A DNA stretch of 64,000 bases from Pseudomonas sp. G.S.17 (GTDB taxonomy: Bacteria > Pseudomonadota > Gammaproteobacteria > Pseudomonadales > Pseudomonadaceae): the NCBI RefSeq assembly GCF_038096165.1, contig NZ_CP151076.1, forward strand, positions 372,001-436,000, in the 5' to 3' direction. The notes beneath the pieces are model-generated. The model was not told the origin of the DNA and did not search any database. It worked only from the letters and a program-made list of their open reading frames with translations. This document shows, piece by piece, positions 1-8,007 of the stretch; the stretch's first letter is position 1; every line of letters begins with the position of its first letter. Made by a program: the position numbers and the translations under genes.

Positions 1-42
1 CGTCCAATTCATAAAAAAATGAAATTGTCGGAGGGTCAATAA

Positions 43-675
43 ATGGCGACTCTTGCATCGGGGTTTAGCCCTCGGTACGCGACGTTCAGTTCGAGCAGCT
101 CTCGCTTCTCCGAGACAGCTACTCCAAAATTCGACATTCAGGTGTTCATAGAGTGGGCGATGACGTGCGGGACCGATGTTTTTCGCATACTTCAAGATGT
201 CATAGAACGGCTTGAGGCTGCATGCGTAGAAGCATCCTTTCGGCCGTCTTATAGATTGCCATCTCCATACATGACGCTAAGCCTCACAGAGATGCACGAG
301 GATATCGCCAAGAAAAGCTACATCGAAAGCATCGGTTCTTCTTTGGGCGCAGAAGTGGCTGCTCGACTTCGAGCTTTGGCTGATACCGACGCTGGTTGGG
401 ATGGTAGCGACGCCGAGGCGATGTCTCTTGACTCGTTGTCATCCTTGGAGACGTTCTTCAGGACAGCGGGTCGCTTCTCCGACGATATCGGTTTTTTCCT
501 TGGCTACGAGGGCGAAATATTGATCAACTGGGAGGACCGCACTGGGTCCCTTATTGATATGTCGTTTTTCGATGGCTATGCCGAAATTTCTTCGGACTTG
601 GAAGATCGTCGGTTTGCGATTCATGACCCAGATCTTTACCACCGATTTGCCAATAAAAACTTAATACAGGCGTAG
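43..675 (+). CDS. Unrecognised protein, first of a two-gene unit
   Basis: This 210-residue protein is not recognised by name. The start ATG follows the purine-rich stretch GGAGGG with good spacing. Its central and C-terminal part (residues about 110-195) has the pattern AGWDG, then a helix, then GEILINWED and a beta-rich FFDGYAEI segment. That pattern recalls small bacterial proteins that usually sit next to a second small unknown gene. The next gene begins 8 bp downstream on the same strand, so the two are probably co-transcribed. They lie outside the integrase, at the extreme end of the prophage or in flanking DNA, which is where cargo genes usually sit. No signal peptide or membrane segment is visible. 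Confidence 0.7.
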   Translation: MATLASGFSPRYATFSSSSSRFSETATPKFDIQVFIEWAMTCGTDVFRILQDVIERLEAACVEASFRPSYRLPSPYMTLSLTEMHEDIAKKSYIESIGSSLGAEVAARLRALADTDAGWDGSDAEAMSLDSLSSLETFFRTAGRFSDDIGFFLGYEGEILINWEDRTGSLIDMSFFDGYAEISSDLEDRRFAIHDPDLYHRFANKNLIQA

Positions 676-683
676 GTGGTTGT

Positions 684-1184
684 TTGACTGAAGGGATTTT
701 TTCGAGCTCTAAGGAATTAGTTGCGCTCGACAGCTCAGAGGTTGTAGCCCGCGCGCTCTTTACCCCGCAATGGGATGAGAGAGTGCAGCGTGGTTCACCT
801 GGCTGCTTCAAAAGAAACAATACTTCTGTGACCCGTCACAACGGGTTGACCTTCTCCGAGGTTCTCTCATACCTAAAATCCGATGTGGAGAAGCCAGGAA
901 CTCCCGTTGTGGTTCGGGCGGTGGGCATAATATCTGTGGGGGAAATCAAAGCTATCGGATTGGGTAATCCAGATCCCGTGTACTTTGAGGTGTTTGAGCA
1001 GGCAACAGATAGCAACCCAGCTCATGCAGAAATTTATCCCTTTTCCCAAGCGGTACGCGCACAGCCTAACAAGGAGGTCTCTAAGGGGCTTAGCCGTCAG
1101 ATCTCCAATGCCCTAGATATAACAATAGTATCGCCGACCGGAGAGATCGAAGGGCGCAGCCCGCCCGCGTACTCAGTCAGATGA
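684..1184 (+). CDS. Unrecognised protein, second of a two-gene unit
   Basis: This 166-residue protein starts with TTG only 8 bp after the preceding stop, which suggests translational coupling. The C-terminal half contains VYFEVFEQA followed by NPAHAEIYPF, a motif resembling small unknowns found as partners of the WDG-type protein upstream. Its 3' end overlaps the convergent integrase gene by 12 bp. The pair could be a conflict or toxin-antitoxin-like unit, but nothing in the sequence proves a biochemical role. Confidence 0.65.
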   Translation: MTEGIFSSSKELVALDSSEVVARALFTPQWDERVQRGSPGCFKRNNTSVTRHNGLTFSEVLSYLKSDVEKPGTPVVVRAVGIISVGEIKAIGLGNPDPVYFEVFEQATDSNPAHAEIYPFSQAVRAQPNKEVSKGLSRQISNALDITIVSPTGEIEGRSPPAYSVR

Positions 1185-2321
1185 CGGGTTAACCGTAGGC
1201 ACACTCATATCATAGATATCCATCATTGATTCATCGCGGTGCCCAGATGCTTCCTGTTTGTCGGCCCGGGTGCCTACCGTGTCGGTAATACCCTTGCGCT
1301 TGAAGTCATGCAGGCCAAATCGCTGCTCTTCGGTCATAACACCTGCCTTGATCGCCTGAACGACAAGGCGCTGAAATGCTGTATCTAGCCCTGACTTCGA
1401 TAGAGGCCGACCAGTGGCCGATACGATTAGCATCCGCTGATCGGCGCGCATTGGCACAGGCACTTTCTTTCTCGCCCATATCTCCGATCTAATAGCCTTC
1501 GCGGCGCTCCACGCGGCGCGTAAGCGCGGTGTCCATCGAACAATGTTGTCACGGCTGCCCTTGCGGCGGTTGGTCAGCACGCCTTTTTCAAGTTCATTCT
1601 CATCCGTAAGCGTAATCGTTTCGATACCGCGCAGACGGCACAGATACCCGATTTCCATCACGTACCAAAGATATGGCGAGCAGGCACCAGCCTGGCCGCG
1701 AGTCAGCTTGCCCTGCTGATGGGCATACTTGATTAGGTCGACCATGACTGTGGTATCTGGGAGCCTGCGCCGCTTCCGCTCTTTCGGTGCCTCGATCCCT
1801 TTCGCCGGGTTCACCTCAACAAATCCACGGTTACGTCCCCACTGCATCACTCGGCGCAAATAGCGCAGGGCGTGTGCCGCCTTTGATGGCGCGCCCTCCT
1901 GGGCGATCTTATCGATGATCCTTTGCACCAGCGCCGGCGTGAACTTCTTCACAGCCAAATCCCCCAGCGGTTTCTGCAGCTTAGTAGGGAAGGTGAGAAG
2001 TACGTCCCGCGAATAACTGTAATCGGCATGCGTGTTAGGGCTGAGCGCCTTGTATTGGGTGCTCTCGTGGAACTGCTCGCAGAGATACTTGAGGCTGTCA
2101 CGGTCAATCCCGTTCATCTCCTCGATGATCCTGTGCAGCTGGGACAGCGTGACGTTCGCCCCGCAGAGATTCTTCCGCTGCCGCCTGCCAGCCTCATTGG
2201 TCGACAGCAGATACCAGCAACCCGCGCCGCGGTGGTCGAAGTACACGCCGCGAGGTAGAGCTGTCTGATCAATATGGCCAGGGATCTTCGGGCTGTACTG
2301 ACGCTTAGGGCCGGGTTTCAT
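1173..2321 (-). CDS. Phage integrase, tyrosine recombinase
   Basis: This 382-residue site-specific recombinase would insert and excise the prophage at its attachment site. The N-terminal part resembles an arm-type binding domain. A core-binding SAM-like helical region follows at about 90-180. The catalytic region shows the Arg of CRLRGIE (about 228), LHDFKR (His and Arg, about 343), the SGHR histidine and the nucleophile in IYDMS near the C-terminus. The start overlaps the upstream DUF4224 gene by 4 bp, so the two form a coupled unit. An integrase plus DUF4224 pair is a common module at the ends of Pseudomonas prophages. Confidence 0.92.
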   Translation of the reverse strand: MKPGPKRQYSPKIPGHIDQTALPRGVYFDHRGAGCWYLLSTNEAGRRQRKNLCGANVTLSQLHRIIEEMNGIDRDSLKYLCEQFHESTQYKALSPNTHADYSYSRDVLLTFPTKLQKPLGDLAVKKFTPALVQRIIDKIAQEGAPSKAAHALRYLRRVMQWGRNRGFVEVNPAKGIEAPKERKRRRLPDTTVMVDLIKYAHQQGKLTRGQAGACSPYLWYVMEIGYLCRLRGIETITLTDENELEKGVLTNRRKGSRDNIVRWTPRLRAAWSAAKAIRSEIWARKKVPVPMRADQRMLIVSATGRPLSKSGLDTAFQRLVVQAIKAGVMTEEQRFGLHDFKRKGITDTVGTRADKQEASGHRDESMMDIYDMSVPTVNPSSD

Positions 2322-2524
2322 ATGATGTCTGCGTCGTAGTTGTCAGATTCGACAGGCTTGAGGCCGCCCGCCTGGTTGATCAGATCAAGCGTAGTCCACG
2401 GACCTTTGCGACCAATGAACATTCTGATGCCCTGGGAGCGCAATGCCCGCTCAACATCGGAGCGCCGGCTGTAGCCGGTAACACGCTGCAGGTCTTCGAA
2501 CTCCAGCACTCTGGCCGCGCTCAT
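2318..2524 (-). CDS. DUF4224 domain protein, integrase partner
   Basis: This 68-residue protein has the pattern of DUF4224: a short N-terminal helix, then a helix-turn-helix-like stretch (LQRVTGYSRRSDVERALR) and the phrase QGIRMFIG. Members of this family sit immediately upstream of phage integrases and are suspected of acting as recombination directionality or DNA-binding accessory factors, although no function is established. The gene overlaps int by 4 bp and has a GAGGG ribosome-binding site about 10 bases before its ATG. Confidence 0.82.
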   Translation of the reverse strand: MSAARVLEFEDLQRVTGYSRRSDVERALRSQGIRMFIGRKGPWTTLDLINQAGGLKPVESDNYDADII

Positions 2525-2590
2525 GGATAGCCCTCGGATTTAATCCTGACTCGTCAGGTTTTAATGATCTTCAAATTTGACGCGTCAGTA

Positions 2591-2626
2591 CGCGCCACGA
2601 TTTCGTTATGCGGGTTTCGTGGCGCG
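2591..2626. repeat. 10-bp inverted repeat upstream of DUF4224/int
   Basis: The arms CGCGCCACGA and TCGTGGCGCG are perfectly complementary and separated by 16 bases. A second small perfect palindrome (CCTGAC-TC-GTCAGG) lies about 50 bases to the left, between this hairpin and the DUF4224 start. The location between the integration genes and the next minus-strand gene suits a transcription terminator without a T-run or a recombinase-associated structure. No function can be assigned. Confidence 0.5.
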
Positions 2627-2631
2627 CACGG

Positions 2632-2835
2632 TCAAGTAACGGCATCTGCATCCCCTGATTCGGCCACTGCGCGCAGCTTCAGCTGGATACCGCAACGGCT
2701 GGCCAAGGCAGTCAGTTGGCCCACCGTTGTCTCCGCGCTTTGAAGTGCCTGGCCAAACTGAATCAGCCGGTCGCCCAGCTTTTCCAGATCGTTGCGCAAA
2801 GTGATCCGGGGGCCGGCAGATTTATTTACGGACAC
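2632..2835 (-). CDS. Small prophage protein, unrecognised
   Basis: This 67-residue protein is predicted to be mostly helical, with heptad-like leucines in the middle (LEKLGDRLIQFGQALQ). Its start overlaps the end of the upstream 224-residue gene by 10 bp, so the two are translationally coupled. It lies between the regulatory and integration genes and is carried on the same minus-strand transcript. I do not recognise a family. Confidence 0.6.
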   Translation of the reverse strand: MSVNKSAGPRITLRNDLEKLGDRLIQFGQALQSAETTVGQLTALASRCGIQLKLRAVAESGDADAVT

Positions 2836-3500
2836 GGCTGCGGCTCCATCAGATTTCCAGTAGTCAGCCCGAAGACTTCCGCATCCGTACCAAGCGCTTT
2901 CCGGCCGTAGGGGAGTTGAGCTATCAATGGTGCTGCAGCATTGAGCGTTGGGAGCTTGAAAATGATCGTCAGAAACGATGGCTCAGCTACTGCCGCTTTG
3001 ACTCGGTCGTCGATGTGAACAGATGGGGCAACTACCGAGGATTCTGCGGTAGTTGTACTACCCGGGATTTGGGTAGCCAGCAGATCTGGCTCCAGCAGCT
3101 TTTCCAGCCGCTGCTTGAACGTAACCAGCACTCGGATGGCCTGGCCAGCAGCTTCGTCTGCTGTCGCTTCGTCGTCGCCGTCGTCCAAGGCTTGTTGCTT
3201 GATCGAATCGGCGACCTGAAGATAAAGCGTTGGGACGTGATCGATCACCCGGCGCAGGGCCGGCAGATGATCCTGGTCGTGCATAACAACCCCGCGCCGC
3301 ATTGCTGATTCAGCCAGCACGATCTGATTTTCCAGGCGCTCGGCGTGCTCGAGTTTGTCGCCGGCGCTGAGCGAAGCAACAACGGCACCGGTGCGACCAA
3401 TCAATACCGTCGAGCCAAGGCTGAGGAATGGGGCGACGTTGCCGATCTCTTCGCCTTCGCGAGGCTTCAGCACGACTGTGATTCGTTGGGATGTCTGCAT
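2826..3500 (-). CDS. Prophage protein, unrecognised (224 aa)
   Basis: The start is supported by an AAGGAG ribosome-binding site 6 bases upstream. The N-terminal 40 residues look beta-rich. Residues about 60-140 are charged and helical with an acidic run (DDGDDEAT). No signal peptide, membrane segment or known motif is visible. Position between cI and int on the lysogeny-direction strand suggests expression from the repressed prophage, but the role is unknown. Confidence 0.65.
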   Translation of the reverse strand: MQTSQRITVVLKPREGEEIGNVAPFLSLGSTVLIGRTGAVVASLSAGDKLEHAERLENQIVLAESAMRRGVVMHDQDHLPALRRVIDHVPTLYLQVADSIKQQALDDGDDEATADEAAGQAIRVLVTFKQRLEKLLEPDLLATQIPGSTTTAESSVVAPSVHIDDRVKAAVAEPSFLTIIFKLPTLNAAAPLIAQLPYGRKALGTDAEVFGLTTGNLMEPQPCP

Positions 3501-3635
3501 GGGTTGCTCCTTATTTCAGGCAAGCCGATACCCGGCCGCGTTTTTGGCATTCGCAAAATGGACTTTGGTTATTGCGTCAGATCGAGTCTGAGCACTGGAC
3601 TGCGCTACCGCTGAGAGCGCACGCCGCTGCTCAGA

Positions 3636-3935
3636 TCATGCGATGAGAACGCCAGCGTGCTGATCAGTGTTTTCTTGCCCCTCAGGGTTAGGATTGGCCG
3701 TACAGGCAAAGCTAATCAGCCCGCGCTTGAACGCTTCGGCGACTAGAGCTGCGCGGCTGGATACGCCAAGCTTGAAGAATATGCGCTCGATAGTCTTCTT
3801 GGCTGTGCCGGGGGCGCACTCAAGTACTCGAGCGATTTCCTTGGTCGCGAGCCCTGTACATATTGCCAACGCAGCTCGTAACTCTTGCTCGGCCAAGACG
3901 CCCTTGGTGCCTTGTAGGTCTTTAAATTTGATCAT
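3636..3935 (-). CDS. LuxR-type helix-turn-helix regulator of the prophage
   Basis: The protein consists almost entirely of a LuxR/GerE-type DNA-binding domain. LAEQELRAALAICTG is followed by LATKEIARVLECAPGTAKKTIERIFFKLGV, where the family would have the scaffold and recognition helices. There is no sensor or receiver domain, so it would be a stand-alone DNA-binding protein. I prefer the start MIKFKD (ATG at 3935), which has a GGGTGAG-like site upstream. Longer starts at 3960 and 4007 are open and cannot be excluded. The gene lies just downstream of cI but beyond its terminator, so it probably has its own promoter. Confidence 0.8.
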   Translation of the reverse strand: MIKFKDLQGTKGVLAEQELRAALAICTGLATKEIARVLECAPGTAKKTIERIFFKLGVSSRAALVAEAFKRGLISFACTANPNPEGQENTDQHAGVLIA

Positions 3936-4059
3936 TTCACTCACCCGCTTTCGGTCCATGTGCGTTGCTGATGAAAGGAATATAAGCACATTTATAGAAG
4001 TGAGCAACTAACTTTTTAGATATTTCTACTAGGAAGCTTTTTTTCCAAACTTCCGACAC

Positions 4060-4082
4060 AAAAAAACCCGGCGAACCGGGCT
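4060..4082 (-). terminator. Rho-independent terminator of the cI gene
   Basis: Read on the minus strand, a GC-rich hairpin (CCCGG-TTCG-CCGGG) is followed by seven T residues. It sits 18 bases after the cI stop codon and separates cI from the LuxR-type gene. Confidence 0.85.
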
Positions 4083-4099
4083 TCGTGGTTATGAGGAAG

Positions 4100-4879
4100 C
4101 TAGTAAAATGAGGCTCCCCAGAAGACGCGGCCCATGATTCGGATCTGTGCCTCGTCCATTTCTCGTGACGAATATGACTCGTCAGGATGCTCGGCCGTGT
4201 TGTAGCTGCGCACCCTAATTCCTCCGCCAGGTAGCCGGTACAGCGACTTCACCCTGATCTGTCCGCCGTGGTTAAGCACATACATACGCCCGTCGACAAC
4301 CTGGGTCTCGAGCATGTGCGCGACGACTGTGCTCCCATCCTGCAAAACCGGAGCCATTGAGTTACCGGATATCGCTACCGCAACAACGTGCTCCGGCTGC
4401 ACATCTTGCTTCAGAAGAACCTCATCGTTCAGGTCGAGATGGAGATTCACGCTTATCTCTACTACCGTCCTGGAGGGGTCCGTCGGGTCGTCAAGCTCAA
4501 CGAGATAGGGTATCTCCTTCGTGAGAAGCGTATTGGCCGATACGAATCGGCTCGCATTTCTCACTTCTTCAAGTCGTTCACGCAACGCATTGTTCAGGGC
4601 GGCATCATCCTCATGCTCTCCACGTAATATCTCATCAAGCTCGCTGCTCAGATATGTAGAGATATCTTCAGGGGAGAGCATTTCGCCTTCGCCTGACGCC
4701 AGCCAGATGCTGTTCACCCGACAGGCCCTTGCAATTTGAATCAGGTACGACGACCGCAGCGTTTTCCCAGATTCAAGCTGACTGATGGCTGTCTGCGCAA
4801 TGCCTACAGTTTCGGCAAGTCCAGACTGGGTAAGGCCAGCGTTCTTGCGGGCCAATTTTATTCGTTCGGATAAGTTCAT
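4100..4879 (-). CDS. CI-like phage repressor, XRE HTH plus S24 peptidase domain
   Basis: This 259-residue protein maintains lysogeny and would be inactivated during the SOS response by RecA-stimulated self-cleavage. Residues 1-60 are an XRE helix-turn-helix (LTQSGLAETVGIAQTAISQLESG). The C-terminal half is a LexA-like S24 domain with the serine of GNSMAPVLQDGS (about 173) and the lysine of IRVKSLYR (about 210) as the catalytic pair. It is divergent from the Cro-like gene across an 86-bp operator region. Length and domain order are normal for lambdoid CI proteins. The cleavage dipeptide is not obvious by eye. Confidence 0.93.
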   Translation of the reverse strand: MNLSERIKLARKNAGLTQSGLAETVGIAQTAISQLESGKTLRSSYLIQIARACRVNSIWLASGEGEMLSPEDISTYLSSELDEILRGEHEDDAALNNALRERLEEVRNASRFVSANTLLTKEIPYLVELDDPTDPSRTVVEISVNLHLDLNDEVLLKQDVQPEHVVAVAISGNSMAPVLQDGSTVVAHMLETQVVDGRMYVLNHGGQIRVKSLYRLPGGGIRVRSYNTAEHPDESYSSREMDEAQIRIMGRVFWGASFY

Positions 4880-4965
4880 TCACTGATCCTATAAAATTGC
4901 TTATGGGGTTGCAAAGAAGTCTTCTTCTGTGCAGTCTATAAAAGGACTTATTTGGAGTTGAATTT
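4880..4965. promoter_or_regulatory. cI/cro operator region with two ATAA-N6-TTAT palindromes
   Basis: Two sites match the same 14-bp dyad: ATAAAATTGCTTAT at 4891-4904 and ATAAAAGGACTTAT at 4938-4951. Both are preceded by CT, and both are followed about ten bases later by a GTTG. Their centres are 47 bp apart, and they lie next to the cI and cro starts respectively. An additional imperfect palindrome (AAGAA-GTC-TTCTT) lies between them. By analogy with lambdoid switches these are the likely CI/Cro binding sites controlling the two divergent promoters. Confidence 0.65.
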
Positions 4966-5262
4966 GTGAGCGATCCTATCAGTGAGCTTGTTGCCCACTT
5001 CGGAAGCCAGACCGCGACAGCGAAAGCGCTGGGCGTGTCGCAGCCGACAGTTTCTTATTGGGTTTCTGGCCATCAAAAAATCAGCCCCGAGAAGGCATTG
5101 CGCGCTCAAATCGAATCCAACGGGGCGGTGTCGGCCTCAGATCTCTGCCCGCTGTTTGCCAGGGCCGAAGCTCTGCAAACCTTGAACAAATCTTCCGTCA
5201 AAAACAAACCTTGTGCATCTGGGCCTGATGGCTCTGTTCATCCATCCAGTGGTTTGCCTTAG
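4966..5262 (+). CDS. Cro-like HTH protein (YdaS type)
   Basis: The N-terminal 55 residues form a YdaS/Cro-type helix-turn-helix (FGSQTATAKALGVSQPTVSYWVSG followed by ISPEKALRAQIES). The remaining 40 residues look disordered. Translation starts at GTG with a TTGGAG site 7 bases upstream. It is the first gene of the rightward early operon, divergent from cI, so it is the probable lytic-side regulator. Confidence 0.85.
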   Translation: MSDPISELVAHFGSQTATAKALGVSQPTVSYWVSGHQKISPEKALRAQIESNGAVSASDLCPLFARAEALQTLNKSSVKNKPCASGPDGSVHPSSGLP

Positions 5263-5271
5263 GGGAACTGT

Positions 5272-5604
5272 ATGGATTACCAGCCAATTTTATGGACTTA
5301 CACAGTGGGTGGTAGGCGCGGATCATTCGCTGGTCGGTCTGCGTTCTGTGCGCAGACTATCGAGCATTGCCGTCAGCGAATAATCAAGACTCCGCAAATG
5401 CGGCTGAGAGTGAAAGCGGTGAGTTGGGATGCGTGTGCCCAGACCTCAGAGCATATTCTTTTTGTGCACCCGTGGCGCCAGGGCATGTCGTTCCAAAGCC
5501 TGTCGAAAAAATGTCGATTTGCCCTTGAAAGCCTGGACTCGCTCGTTAAGTTAATTCTTCCCACAAGCAGGAAAAGCGCCGATTGCGCTTTCAAGGAAGC
5601 GTGA
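5272..5604 (+). CDS. Early-operon protein, unrecognised
   Basis: This 110-residue basic protein begins 9 bp after the Cro-like gene with an AGGGGAA site before its ATG. It occupies the slot where lambdoid phages place a CII-type activator, but I see no clear helix-turn-helix and do not assign that role. Cysteines are scattered without a CxxC pattern. Confidence 0.55.
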   Translation: MDYQPILWTYTVGGRRGSFAGRSAFCAQTIEHCRQRIIKTPQMRLRVKAVSWDACAQTSEHILFVHPWRQGMSFQSLSKKCRFALESLDSLVKLILPTSRKSADCAFKEA

Positions 5605-5687
5605 CATGGCGCTCAAGCCCTCCAATACCGATCCGCCATAGCGAGCCAGCGCAAAAAACTCTGTCGACTTACCCAAACGACAGACAC

Positions 5688-5711
5688 AAAAAAGCCCAGC
5701 CTTAGCTGAGC
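5688..5711 (-). terminator. Terminator-like hairpin on the minus strand
   Basis: Read on the minus strand, GCTCAGC-TAAG-GCTGGGC is followed by six T residues (one G-U pair in the stem). No minus-strand gene ends here, so it may block antisense transcription or be a relic of a gene exchange. It resembles the hairpins that follow the cassette genes at 12-14 kb. Confidence 0.5.
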
Positions 5712-5773
5712 AGTCAAGTCGCTACCTGTTACCAGCAGGAAGCGTGGGGTCACTTTGCTTAGAGAAAACCAAA

Positions 5774-6103
5774 ATGAGTTCAAAAAATAACATCGCGGAA
5801 CACGCTACGCAACAGCTACTGACAATCGAGACTGAATTTTTGGATACCCCAATCGCCAATAGGGGCGAGCAGGTTTTTCAAGTCGTAGCCGGAATCGCTT
5901 CCGAAGACGCACTTGAGACTGCCAAGATTCTTTCTTCGGGCCTACATCAGCTGTGCAACAACCTGCACGACACTATCAATATGGGCGATTTGGCGTACTG
6001 CGATGGTGTAAAGGCAATGGCATTTCTTGCTGAGACGGTTAGTGCGCTTATCTGGTCTGTTCAGAAAAGCCGGCGCTTAAACGCATCGGAGGTCAGTCAA
6101 TGA
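5774..6103 (+). CDS. DUF3077-like protein
   Basis: About 109 residues. The segment QVVAGIASEDALETAKILSSGLHQLCN followed by a helix ending in AETVSALIWSV fits DUF3077, a small helical family found almost only in Pseudomonas, on chromosomes and prophages, with no known function. I chose ATG 5774, which has a GAGAAAA purine tract upstream, over the longer start at 5744. The stop overlaps the next start by 4 bp. Confidence 0.7.
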   Translation: MSSKNNIAEHATQQLLTIETEFLDTPIANRGEQVFQVVAGIASEDALETAKILSSGLHQLCNNLHDTINMGDLAYCDGVKAMAFLAETVSALIWSVQKSRRLNASEVSQ

Positions 6104-6411
6104 GCGCCGTTAAAAAACAGTCCGTCAAGCCGCTAGCTGAAGTCGCTGAAGAAGCCAGCTTTCAACTCGGCGTCGCTCGGGACTATCTCAACTGGATCGG
6201 CGCAGTCGCCCGCGCTATGGCGCTCAATACGACCCACGGCAATGACAATTTTGAGCTGGTCACCTTGTGCCAGTTCTTGAGCGACACCGCTCTGCCTGGC
6301 ATTGAGAGCTCGATTGGTGAGTTCGATGCCTTGATGCCTGGCAGCGACCAGTCCGCGCCACGAAATGGCGGTACCGAAAACGTGGCGCGCAATTCGGAGG
6401 CTGCTCAATGA
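6100..6411 (+). CDS. Early-operon protein, unrecognised (103 aa)
   Basis: A mostly helical protein with a disordered C-terminal tail. It overlaps both neighbours by ATGA-type 4-bp junctions and is clearly part of the early operon. The composition (helices with FQLGVARDYLNWIGAVARAM) resembles the preceding DUF3077-like protein in style, which suggests two related small accessory proteins, but no family is recognised. Confidence 0.65.
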   Translation: MSAVKKQSVKPLAEVAEEASFQLGVARDYLNWIGAVARAMALNTTHGNDNFELVTLCQFLSDTALPGIESSIGEFDALMPGSDQSAPRNGGTENVARNSEAAQ

Positions 6412-7169
6412 ACTTGATCCCTTTCAACTTCAAAGGCGCCAACATTCGCGTGATCACCGACGACCAAGGCGAGCCATGGTTTATCGCGAAGGACGTTGCG
6501 GAGCTACTTGAGTATGCGAACCCTCATGAAGCCGTGCGTACTCATTGTAAAGGGGTGAGGGAAACGCTCACCCCTTCAGCTGGCGGCGAGCAAATGACGA
6601 AAGTCATACCTGAGCGTGATGTTTACCGCCTAGTCATGCGCTCCCGCATGCCTGCGGCCGAAGCCTTCGAAGAATGGGTCGTCGGCGAGGTGCTACCCAG
6701 CATACGCAAAACTGGCGGTTACCAACGGCCGATGACCCAAGCCGAGATGATCGCTGCAAGTGCAAACATTCTCGTCAGCCTTGAGCGCCAACAGGCCCAG
6801 CACCAAGCGGACCTGGTGCGCGTCGAGCAGAAGGTCGAAAACATGGAACGTTTCCATGTGTGGGATCACCGACCATCTAACTGTTTGTCGCTGACCGGCG
6901 TTAAGGCTGCGATGAACAAGCTCTACGGCCTATCTGGTGCAGTAGTCGACTATGTGCTGAAGGACTGGCCACATCTTCCGAACCCTGCGGGGATGGTGCG
7001 CAACGGCCACGAGGAAGCTCTCGGCAGCCAGTACCTGGTTTGGTCTAAAACTGTGGTCACCACCGCCTTCAAGCGCTTCGTCAGCGAATCCACCATGGAA
7101 ACCGCCACTCAGGCAACCCACCCATATTTTGAGGGCCGGTTTCGTCTGGTCGAGAAGGTGCCGTCATGA
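6408..7169 (+). CDS. BRO-N domain phage antirepressor
   Basis: The N-terminal 100 residues are a Bro-N domain (FKGANIRVITDDQGEPWFIAKDVAELLEY, then EEWVVGEVLPSIRKTGGY), typical of phage antirepressors and other lytic-switch proteins. The middle (about 115-150) is a coiled coil (LERQQAQHQADLVRVEQKVENM). The C-terminal 100 residues lack an obvious KilA-C or ORF6C motif. Such proteins counteract or bypass the CI-type repressor or act in early development. The gene lies in the early operon with 4-bp overlaps on both sides. Confidence 0.85.
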   Translation: MNLIPFNFKGANIRVITDDQGEPWFIAKDVAELLEYANPHEAVRTHCKGVRETLTPSAGGEQMTKVIPERDVYRLVMRSRMPAAEAFEEWVVGEVLPSIRKTGGYQRPMTQAEMIAASANILVSLERQQAQHQADLVRVEQKVENMERFHVWDHRPSNCLSLTGVKAAMNKLYGLSGAVVDYVLKDWPHLPNPAGMVRNGHEEALGSQYLVWSKTVVTTAFKRFVSESTMETATQATHPYFEGRFRLVEKVPS

Positions 7170-7774
7170 GTAAGACATCCAATCCGGTCCCAGCTCTGAT
7201 GGCCGTGGAAATCATAGACGAGCCCCATTTCGAGAAGTTTGCCGATGCAGCGCTTTTGCTGAAGTGCTTCGAGGTGGTCAAAGACGCGCTCGACGTCATC
7301 AACGAACCCGAGTACTCGATTGAGAAGGAAGACGACACTCACGTCGACCTGATACGGGCGTACTACGCGCTGAAAGTGCTGTTCAAGCGCAAGACAGGGG
7401 CGGACGCCAGGGCGGTGTCCGATCAGCACTGGGATGCAATGCGGGCCGCTTTGCTGAGTGGTGAGCCGACTGAAGTTCCGGCTATTCCGACGCTAATCCC
7501 TCAAACCGAACTACTGACGCCGGTTCATTACGACCAATTCACCGACCTGACCTTGGCTTGCATGTCGTTCAACCTCGCGGACAAAGGTCAGACCGAATTG
7601 CTTGGCGCGGACCACAGGCTTTCCCCTGAAGACTTCCGCCGGGTAGTGGTGCCGCTGAGCAATTCCCTGACAGCCCTGCGGATGCTCGTCATCCGCATGT
7701 CGGGAGGAGCGATCAACGACCTGTCGGGAATCTTGGCTGGTATGTGCTGCCCTGAAGGGGAGACGCTGCAATGA
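7166..7774 (+). CDS. Early-operon protein, unrecognised (202 aa)
   Basis: The protein appears to contain two related halves. Each has a helix beginning with HFEKFADAALLLKCF (about 21) or HYDQFTDLTLACMSFNL (about 120), followed by further helices. This hints at an internal duplication. No catalytic motif is seen. Overlaps of 4 bp with the genes on each side place it firmly in the early operon. Confidence 0.6.
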   Translation: MSKTSNPVPALMAVEIIDEPHFEKFADAALLLKCFEVVKDALDVINEPEYSIEKEDDTHVDLIRAYYALKVLFKRKTGADARAVSDQHWDAMRAALLSGEPTEVPAIPTLIPQTELLTPVHYDQFTDLTLACMSFNLADKGQTELLGADHRLSPEDFRRVVVPLSNSLTALRMLVIRMSGGAINDLSGILAGMCCPEGETLQ

Positions 7775-8007
7775 GTCTTCGACCTCAAGATCTACCCCGT
7801 CAGAGCGCCAGGGCAGCCCAGGCTGCGCCCGTCATCGTCGGGCCGTGGCCAACCTACGCCGCGTTCAAAGACTTGCCGGAGCAAAAGCGCTGGCTCATGT
7901 ACAGCGGCGCGAAGGCTCACCGTGAAATGCTGGAGCAGGCCGGGTTCGTCATGGCTGAAAACTATGACGACTTCGTTCGGCGCGTGACCGGGGAGCTCGA
8001 CCTATGA
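7771..8007 (+). CDS. Small early-operon protein, unrecognised (78 aa)
   Basis: A short protein with a disordered N-terminus and a helical C-terminal half. It overlaps the preceding gene and the replication initiator gene by 4 bp each. Position just before the replication genes is typical of small lambdoid accessory proteins. No function can be read from the sequence. Confidence 0.6.
   Translation: MSLRPQDLPRQSARAAQAAPVIVGPWPTYAAFKDLPEQKRWLMYSGAKAHREMLEQAGFVMAENYDDFVRRVTGELDL

Noticed and set aside
1..1200. Left attachment site of the prophage (tRNA-Thr 3' end copy)
   Set aside because: I searched this stretch by eye for the tRNA-Thr 3' end and did not find it; the site must lie beyond the window edge or belong to another sequence.
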